From an uncultured Eubacteriales bacterium (GTDB lineage Bacteria > Bacillota > Clostridia > Peptostreptococcales > Anaerovoracaceae), in assembly GCA_900547295.1 (NCBI GenBank), contig URGK01000092.1:1-7480 (forward strand): a stretch of 7,480 nucleotides of DNA, written 5' to 3'. Positions 5,488-7,480 of this stretch are shown one piece after another. Positions within the stretch are counted from its first letter, which is position 1. The number at the start of each line of letters is the position of its first letter. Both the position numbers and the translations under genes were made by a program. A model generated the notes under the pieces. The model saw only the letters and a program-made list of their open reading frames with translations. It searched no databases and was not told where the DNA came from.

Positions 5488-6975
5488 ATGGGTAATCGAC
5501 TGAAAAATGAAGCCGAGAATTTTCACGGACCACGGACTATAATAATTGCACTCGCAGTAATCGCTGCATCATTTATTCTGGCAGCAATCATACCTCCCGT
5601 TGATCCTGAAAATCCAACCATAGTAGCGTGTGTACCTGCAATATTCCTTATTGTGTACATATTCACTACTAAAAGAATTCTTGAAGCATTATTCCTTGCT
5701 TCAATTGTAGGACTTATTCTTGTAAACCCTACCGACATTATGGGAAGTCTGAGTACCACTATGACTGAAGTAATGATGGACGAAGACACCGGCTGGCTTA
5801 TTATCGTATGCGGACTTATGGGAAGCATTATGACTCTTATCGAAAGAGCCGGCGGCGCAATTGCGTTTGGTGACTGGGTATCAAAGAGATGTAAAACAAG
5901 AAAAGGAACACTTATGTGGACATGGTTCCTTGGAGTTATCATCTTCATAGATGACTATCTGAACTCACTGACAGTAGGTTCTTGTATGTCATCTGTTACA
6001 GACAGATACAAAGTATCAAGAGAATATCTGTCATACATCGTATCATCTACAGCAGCACCTCTTTGCGTGCTAATCCCTATTTCAACATGGGCTGTATTTG
6101 CAGGAAGAATACTGGAATCCTCAGGCTGGGCATCCCCTGGAGACGGAGTATTATATTTCATTAAGACAATACCGTTTAACTTCTACGGATGGATCGCGGC
6201 AATTATGGTTCCTTGCGTAATCTACGGAATAATCCCTATCTTCGGACCTATGAAAAAGGCAGAGGACAGAGTAGCAAACGGCGGACCGCTTGCGCCTCCG
6301 GGATCAGAATCAATAGATATGCATGCAGGTGAAGAAGCAATGCCTATACCTGAAAAGCCAAGTGTATGGAACTTCTTCCTTCCAATCATATGCTTAATCG
6401 CAGCAACAATCATCTGTGACGTTGATATGCAGAGCGGCGTAATAATCACTCTTATCTTTATGTTCGCATTATATATGTTCCAGAACCTTATGTCGGCATC
6501 GGAATTCGCAGACCTCTGCGTAAAAGGTATCAAGAATATGGTACTTCCTCTTATGCTGATGGTACTGGCATTCATATTCGCTAATATGAACGAACAGATT
6601 GGATTTACATACTATGTAATCACAACAGGTGCAAAGATTATGACTCCTGCACTGATGCCTGTAATGGTATTCATACTTCTTGCGTGCACAGAGTTCATAA
6701 CAGGTACCAACTGGGGAATGTACATTATAGCGCTTCCTATCGTAGTTCCTCTTGCAACAGAACTTGGCGTAAATATGCCGCTTGCAGTAGCAGCAGTATT
6801 AAGCGCAGGCGTATTCGGAAGCCACGTATGCTTCTACTCAGACTGTACGGTTATAACATCGTCTGCGACAGGCTGCAACAACTTCGACCACGCCTATACA
6901 CAGGCCACATTCGGAGTTCTGGCCGCCGTTATTTCGGCAATATTGTTCCTCATAGCGGGCTTTGTATTTGCATAA
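5488..6975 (+). CDS. NhaC-family ion-coupled antiporter/transporter (paralogue 2)
   Basis: A 495-residue membrane protein of the NhaC family. It carries L-I-E-R-A-G-G (117-123), F-I-D-D-Y-L-N (153-159), S-T-A-A-P-L-C (187-193), T-E-F-I-T-G-T-N-W (401-409), G-S-H-V-C-F-Y-S-D (444-452) and His468, with a cytosolic-looking linker at about 254-292. The layout matches the minus-strand paralogue at 1171-2682 nearly end to end, both ending in G-F-V-x-A. The N-terminus up to about residue 117 is very similar to the broken copy at 7130, with which it forms a tandem pair. AGGAG (5477-5481) is 6 bases before ATG. Substrate is unknown: the family includes Na+/H+ exchange and organic or amino acid transport. 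Direct repeats upstream suggest control by the adjacent LytTR system. Confidence 0.92.
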   Translation: MGNRLKNEAENFHGPRTIIIALAVIAASFILAAIIPPVDPENPTIVACVPAIFLIVYIFTTKRILEALFLASIVGLILVNPTDIMGSLSTTMTEVMMDEDTGWLIIVCGLMGSIMTLIERAGGAIAFGDWVSKRCKTRKGTLMWTWFLGVIIFIDDYLNSLTVGSCMSSVTDRYKVSREYLSYIVSSTAAPLCVLIPISTWAVFAGRILESSGWASPGDGVLYFIKTIPFNFYGWIAAIMVPCVIYGIIPIFGPMKKAEDRVANGGPLAPPGSESIDMHAGEEAMPIPEKPSVWNFFLPIICLIAATIICDVDMQSGVIITLIFMFALYMFQNLMSASEFADLCVKGIKNMVLPLMLMVLAFIFANMNEQIGFTYYVITTGAKIMTPALMPVMVFILLACTEFITGTNWGMYIIALPIVVPLATELGVNMPLAVAAVLSAGVFGSHVCFYSDCTVITSSATGCNNFDHAYTQATFGVLAAVISAILFLIAGFVFA

Positions 6976-7038
6976 TTAAATCACGATATATAAGCTGGCA
7001 AAAACTACCCGATCAGCGTATATAACACAACTCTCAAG

Positions 7039-7069
7039 GGCACCGGAAAAACATCTCCGGTGTCTTTTT
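7039..7069 (+). terminator. Intrinsic terminator of nhaC-2
   Basis: GGCACCGGA (7039-7047) pairs with TCCGGTGTC (7056-7064), with one G-U pair, around an 8-base loop, then five T (7065-7069). It separates nhaC-2 from the third copy. Confidence 0.85.
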
Positions 7070-7081
7070 CTGTGCTTTTTG

Positions 7082-7090
7082 TGATATTAT
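7082..7090 (+). promoter_or_regulatory. Likely -10 region of nhaC-3, homologous to that of nhaC-2
   Basis: TGATATTAT (7082-7090) aligns with TGATATAAT of nhaC-2, and ATCG follows in both. The RBS context AATGAAAGGAGA is also shared (7113-7124 and 5471-5482). The bases upstream are the nhaC-2 terminator, so the TTCGCAA repeats are absent here. TATAAT at 7104-7109 is an alternative -10. Confidence 0.4.
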
Positions 7091-7129
7091 CGGGTTTGAA
7101 AAATATAATAGGAATGAAAGGAGATGCTC

Positions 7130-7480
7130 ATGGGTAATCGGTTAAAAAATAAATTTTAGAATTTTCACGGACCGCGAACTATAATCATAGCGCTGGCAGT
7201 AGTTGCAGCCTCGTTTGCAGCAGCTGCGCTGCTTCCGCCTGTCGATCCTGAAAATCCTACAATAGTGTCGTGTATACCGGCAGTATTTCTGATAGTATAC
7301 ATATTCACTACCAAAAGAATTCTTGAAGCGCTGTTTCTGGCATCAATAGTGGGGCTGATACTTGTAAATCCTGCGGACATTCTGTGGAATTTAAGCGGCT
7401 CGATGACAGAGGTAATGATGGACGAGGATACCGGCTGGCTTATTATCGTATGCGGACTTATGGGGAGGATTATGACTCTT
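7130..7480 (+). pseudogene. Third NhaC-family copy with premature TAG at codon 10, running off the window
   Basis: From ATG at 7130 (AGGAG at 7119-7123, 6 bases upstream) the frame reads MGNRLKNKF then TAG (7157-7159). It then continues open to the window end with a sequence that matches nhaC-2 residues 11-117 except at about 15 positions, mostly conservative. Codons 8-10 of nhaC-2, GAA GCC GAG, are replaced by AAA TTT TAG. Two changes are less conservative: Gly86 to Trp, and Ser113 to Arg in a hydrophobic stretch. No good in-frame start follows until ATG at about 7403, which would lose the first membrane segments. I therefore call it a recent pseudogene; read-through or a sequencing error are alternatives. 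The 3' part is outside the window. Confidence 0.75.

Noticed and set aside
5523..5948. Antisense frames within nhaC-2 and the equivalent one in nhaC-3
   Set aside because: They mirror the conserved sense sequence, recur in both copies only because of that, and have no translation signals.
1..7480. CRISPR array or riboswitch
   Set aside because: No regularly spaced long repeats were seen, and the leaders of the transporter genes are only about 20 bases long.

Overview
The window looks like chromosomal DNA from a low-to-moderate GC Firmicute, most likely a Clostridia-type anaerobe. The reasons are strong AAGGAGG-type ribosome binding sites, very frequent AGA and ATA codons, AT-rich intergenic DNA, sigma-A type promoters, a GHKL kinase paired with a LytTR regulator, an r1t-type phage holin and NhaC-family transporters. 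The species cannot be fixed from the sequence alone.

Left part (1-1150, plus strand). The first 55 bases are the right end of an IS200/IS605-type element: the last codons of a TnpB-like protein overlap a perfect hairpin and end in TTCAC. A phage-type holin gene (162-392) follows, translationally coupled by a 4-base ATGA overlap to a multicopper polyphenol oxidase/purine nucleoside phosphorylase-like gene (pgeF/yfiH family, 389-1084). A hairpin that can terminate both strands separates this pair from the convergent transporter gene.

Middle (1171-5308). A minus-strand NhaC-family transporter gene (here nhaC-1, 1171-2682) has a 387-base AT-rich upstream region holding its promoter, near-identical direct repeats and the promoter of a tRNA-Arg(CCG) gene (3070-3144). 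The tRNA is followed by a hairpin and then a two-gene signalling operon: a LytTR-family response regulator (3233-3964) and a membrane GHKL sensor kinase (3978-5252), closed by a strong terminator.

Right part (5309-7480, plus strand). A second intact NhaC-family gene (nhaC-2, 5488-6975) has an extended -10 promoter with no recognisable -35 box. Just upstream lie two TTCGCAA direct repeats exactly 21 bp apart, the geometry used by LytTR-family regulators. A terminator follows, then a third copy (nhaC-3, from 7130 to beyond the window) that is very close to nhaC-2 but carries an in-frame TAG at codon 10.

How the parts may work together (inference). A two-component system sits between paralogous ion-coupled transporter genes, and an 11-base motif is shared by the upstream regions of the two intact ones. 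This suggests a signal-responsive transport module comparable in logic to known LytTR systems that control a single transporter. The tandem third copy appears to be decaying. The substrate and the sensed signal cannot be read from the sequence.
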